A stretch of DNA of 45,493 nt from Microbulbifer taiwanensis. GTDB lineage: Bacteria > Pseudomonadota > Gammaproteobacteria > Pseudomonadales > Cellvibrionaceae. Below are positions 42,776 through 45,493 of this stretch, one piece after another (the first letter of the stretch is position 1; every line of letters starts with the position of its first letter). Below the pieces are notes generated by a model that saw nothing but the letters and a program-made list of their open reading frames with translations, was not told the origin of the DNA and ran no database searches. Location of the stretch: contig NZ_JACZFR010000031.1 of assembly GCF_014904815.1 (NCBI RefSeq), positions 1-45,493 of the forward strand, given 5' to 3'. Made by a program: the position numbers and the translations under genes.

Positions 42776-45373
42776 TTAGGCTGTCGCTTCGGCTTCGAGG
42801 AAGTCCTTGGCGAAGCGTTGCAGTACGCCGCCGGCGCCGTAGATGGAGACTTCTTCGGCGGTGTCCAGGCGGCAGATTACCGGGACTTCTACGGTTTCGC
42901 CGTTCTTGCGATGGATCAGCAGCGTCAGGGTAGCGCGGGGCTTCTGTTCGCCGATCACATCGTAGGTCTCGGTGCCGTCGAGTTCCAGGGTCTGGCGGGT
43001 GGTGCCGGGCTGGAATTCCAGCGGCAGTACGCCCATGCCGATCAGGTTGGTGCGGTGGATGCGCTCGAAGCCTTCGGCGACGATGGCTTGCACACCGGCC
43101 AGCGCCACGCCCTTGGCGGCCCAGTCGCGGGAGGAGCCCTGACCGTAGTCGGCGCCGGCCACGATGATGAGCGGCTGCTTGCGGTCCATATAGGTCTCGA
43201 TGGCTTCCCACATGCGCGTCACCTGGCCTTCCGGCTCCACGCGGGCGAGTGAGCCCTGGCGGATGTTGCCGTTGTCGTCGCGCACCATTTCGTTCAGCAG
43301 TTTCGGGTTGGCGAAAGTGGCGCGTTGGGCGGTCAGGTGGTCGCCGCGGTGGGTCGCGTAGGAGTTGAAGTCCTCCTCCGGCAGGCCCATTTTCGCCAGG
43401 TATTCGCCGGCGGCGCTGCTGGCCAGGATGGCGTTGGACGGCGACAGGTGGTCTGTGGTGATGTTGTCACCGAGCACCGCCAGCGGGCGCATGCCTTTCA
43501 GCGCGCGCTCGCCGGCGAGTGCACCTTCCCAGTAGGGCGGGCGGCGGATATAGGTGCTCATCGGGCGCCAGTCGTACAGGGGCTTGCCCTTCTCTTCTTC
43601 CGCCTTGTTCAGGTCGAACATCGGGATATAGACATCGCGGAACTGCTGCGGCTTTACGCTCTGTTTCACGATCGCGTCGATCTCTTCGTCGCTCGGCCAG
43701 ATATCTTTCAGGGTGACCGGGTTGCCGTCTTTGTCATGGCCCAGTGCGTCCTTCTCGATATCGAAACGCATGGTGCCGGCAATCGCGTAGGCCACTACCA
43801 GCGGCGGCGAGGCCAGGAAGGCCTGCTTGGCGTAGGGGTGGATGCGACCGTCGAAGTTGCGGTTGCCGGACAGCACGGCCGTCGCGTACAGGTCGCGGTC
43901 GATCACTTCCTTTTGAATAGCCGGATCCAGCGCGCCACTCATGCCGTTACAGGTGGTGCAGGCAAAGGCGACCACGTCGAAGCCCAGCTGCTGCAGATAC
44001 TGCAGCAGGTCGGCCTCTTCCAGGTACATTTTTACCGTCTTGGAGCCCGGTGCCAGGGAGGTTTTCACCCACGGCTTGCGGGTCAGGCCCAGCTTGTTGG
44101 CGTTGCGAGCGATCAGGCCGGCGGCAATCATGTTGCGCGGGTTGCTGGTGTTGGTACAGCTGGTGATGGCGGCGATGATCACGGCACCGTCGGGCATCAG
44201 GCCCTCTTCTTCCTTCCATTCCTTGGCGATACCGCGGTTGGCCAGTTCGGATACCGGCAGCAGCGCGTGTGGGTTGGACGGGCCGGCCAGGTTGCGGCCG
44301 ACGGAAGAGAGATCGAATTTCAGTACGCGCTCGTATTCGGCGTCTTTGAGGGTTTCCGCCCAGAGGCCGGTTTCCTTCGCGTACTTTTCTACCAAGGCCA
44401 CCTGCTCGTCGTCGCGGCCGGTCAGCTTCAGGTAGTCGATGGTCTGCTCGTCGATGGCGAACATACCGGCGGTGGCGCCGTACTCCGGCGTCATGTTGGC
44501 GATGGTGGCGCGGTCGCCCAGGCTCAGGTTGGACGCGCCCTCGCCAAAGAATTCCAGGTAGGCGCCGACCACGCGCTCGCGGCGCAGGAACTCGGTCAGG
44601 GCCAGTACCAGGTCGGTGCCGGTGATGCCGGGGTTCAGCTTGCCGGTCAGTTCGACGCCGATGATATCGGGCAGGCGCATATAGGAGGCGCGGCCGAGCA
44701 TCACGCTCTCGGCTTCCAGGCCGCCGACGCCGACGGAGATGACGCCCAGTGCATCCACCATCGGGGTGTGGCTGTCGGTACCGACACAGGTATCCGGGAA
44801 GGCGACACCTTCACGCACCTGTACCACCGGGGACATCTTCTCCAGGTTGATCTGGTGCATGATGCCGTTGCCCGGCGGAATCACGTCGACGTTTTCAAAT
44901 GCGGACTTGGTCCAGTTGATAAAGTGGAAGCGGTCTTCGTTGCGGCGCTCTTCCACTGCGCGGTTCTTTTCGAATGCGTTTTCTTCGAAACCGGGGTGCT
45001 CGACGGCCAGGGAGTGGTCGACGATCAGCTGGGTCGGTACCACCGGGTTGATCTTGGACGGGTCACCGCCCTGCTCCGCAATGGCGTCGCGCAGGCCGGC
45101 GAGGTCCACCAGTGCGGTCTGGCCGAGAATATCGTGGCACACCACACGCGCGGGGAACCAGGGGAAATCCAGTTCGCGTTTGCGTTCGATGATCTGCTTC
45201 AGCGCTGCAGCCAGATTTTCCGGCTCGCAGCGGCGCACCAGGTTTTCCGCCAGGATGCGCGAGGTGTACGGCAGCTTGGCGTAGGCGCCGGGCTGGATGG
45301 CGTCGACGGCGGCGCGGGTGTCGAAGTAATCGAGGTCCGTGCCGGGGAGGTTTTTGCGGTATTCGGTGTTCAT
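42776..45373 (-). CDS. acnD: Fe/S-dependent 2-methylisocitrate dehydratase AcnD
   Basis: AcnD is an aconitase-superfamily 4Fe-4S enzyme that, with PrpF, converts 2-methylcitrate towards 2-methyl-cis-aconitate. The ATG at 45373 gives MNTEYRKNLPGTDLDYFDTR, the normal AcnD start, and 865 residues, the family length; the frame is open 38 codons further upstream but through a repeat. Cluster cysteines are C406 (ITSCTNTSN), C472 and C475 (ACTTCNG). IVDHSLAVEHPG and the swivel-domain GADYGQGSSRDWAAKG are present. It is the first complete gene of the prp cluster here; prpB/prpC, if present, would lie beyond the right edge. It is followed by three repeats and then prpF. Confidence 0.97.
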   Translation of the reverse strand: MNTEYRKNLPGTDLDYFDTRAAVDAIQPGAYAKLPYTSRILAENLVRRCEPENLAAALKQIIERKRELDFPWFPARVVCHDILGQTALVDLAGLRDAIAEQGGDPSKINPVVPTQLIVDHSLAVEHPGFEENAFEKNRAVEERRNEDRFHFINWTKSAFENVDVIPPGNGIMHQINLEKMSPVVQVREGVAFPDTCVGTDSHTPMVDALGVISVGVGGLEAESVMLGRASYMRLPDIIGVELTGKLNPGITGTDLVLALTEFLRRERVVGAYLEFFGEGASNLSLGDRATIANMTPEYGATAGMFAIDEQTIDYLKLTGRDDEQVALVEKYAKETGLWAETLKDAEYERVLKFDLSSVGRNLAGPSNPHALLPVSELANRGIAKEWKEEEGLMPDGAVIIAAITSCTNTSNPRNMIAAGLIARNANKLGLTRKPWVKTSLAPGSKTVKMYLEEADLLQYLQQLGFDVVAFACTTCNGMSGALDPAIQKEVIDRDLYATAVLSGNRNFDGRIHPYAKQAFLASPPLVVAYAIAGTMRFDIEKDALGHDKDGNPVTLKDIWPSDEEIDAIVKQSVKPQQFRDVYIPMFDLNKAEEEKGKPLYDWRPMSTYIRRPPYWEGALAGERALKGMRPLAVLGDNITTDHLSPSNAILASSAAGEYLAKMGLPEEDFNSYATHRGDHLTAQRATFANPKLLNEMVRDDNGNIRQGSLARVEPEGQVTRMWEAIETYMDRKQPLIIVAGADYGQGSSRDWAAKGVALAGVQAIVAEGFERIHRTNLIGMGVLPLEFQPGTTRQTLELDGTETYDVIGEQKPRATLTLLIHRKNGETVEVPVICRLDTAEEVSIYGAGGVLQRFAKDFLEAEATA

Positions 45374-45410
45374 CATTTGGTAAATCTGTCTACTCGTATC
45401 TGTGGTCAAA

Positions 45411-45493
45411 TTCCGGCACGAAACTGTAGGAGCGGCCCATGGCCGCGATTGATATCTACGGTTGCGATAGAGTCCGATCGCGGCCATGGGCCG
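45411..45493. repeat. Palindromic repeat upstream of acnD (runs off the window)
   Basis: CCGGCACGAAACTGTAGGAG and the following GCGGCCCATGGCCGCGATTG pair with GATCGCGGCCATGGGCC at the window's edge. The first ~45 bp nearly match 11845-11888 upstream of prpD. It starts 38 bp upstream of the acnD ATG. Confidence 0.85.

Noticed and set aside
45374..45487. Longer acnD frame starting near the window edge
   Set aside because: The extra 38 codons come from the upstream repeat; MNTEYRKNLPG at 45373 is the conserved AcnD start.

Overview
The window looks like a chromosomal segment from a GC-rich marine or polysaccharide-degrading gammaproteobacterium, most like Cellvibrionales/Microbulbifer. The clues are the conserved murB-kdsB-lpxK-(msbA)-exbD-exbB-comEC block known from Pseudomonas and relatives, a secreted subtilase with two putative chitin-binding modules joined by polyserine linkers (a habit of Saccharophagus/Cellvibrio/Microbulbifer), and many short palindromic intergenic repeats. 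The genus is an inference from gene content. No tRNA, rRNA, CRISPR array or origin was seen.

Layout. 0.1-8.5 kb: minus-strand cell-envelope operon (comEC, exbB, exbD, msbA, lpxK, kdsB, murB in transcription order), combining DNA uptake, energy coupling for outer-membrane transport, lipid A export/phosphorylation, KDO activation and peptidoglycan precursor synthesis. 8.8-9.8 kb: a porin with a clear terminator. 9.8-10.3 kb: four tandem ~119-bp copies of a compound palindromic repeat. 10.4-11.8 kb: prpD of the 2-methylcitrate cycle. 12.0-16.4 kb: ABC ATPase, FtsX-like permease and an AttH/CrtC-like lipoprotein; short repeats lie inside two of these reading frames. 16.8-18.9 kb: two unrecognised genes in tandem. 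18.9-22.0 kb: M14 metallopeptidase-like protein, RIO kinase and purT. 22.3-24.0 kb: the secreted subtilase, followed by 1.1 kb without a recognisable gene. 25.2-28.6 kb: a DUF2306 membrane protein divergent from a NarL-type two-component pair with a small overlapping membrane protein gene. 28.8-33.1 kb: a TonB-dependent receptor upstream of an OmpR-type regulator and a HAMP histidine kinase.

33.6-41.2 kb is a visibly AT-rich accessory island bordered by tandem repeats, an IS256 remnant and MITE-like palindromes. It carries a membrane protein of unknown role, an apparently complete ABC-three-component (ABC-3C) conflict system (Cap4-like nuclease/effector, middle component, DUF3732-type ATPase, joined by GTGA and ATGA stop/start overlaps), and a YaaC-family protein with an additional N-terminal domain. 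This is the best candidate for an interesting system in the window.

41.3-45.4 kb: acnD and prpF, the other methylcitrate-cycle genes. They point the same way as prpD, but about 29 kb of unrelated DNA lies between prpF and prpD, and prpF has its own terminator. The same repeat sits just upstream of both acnD and prpD.
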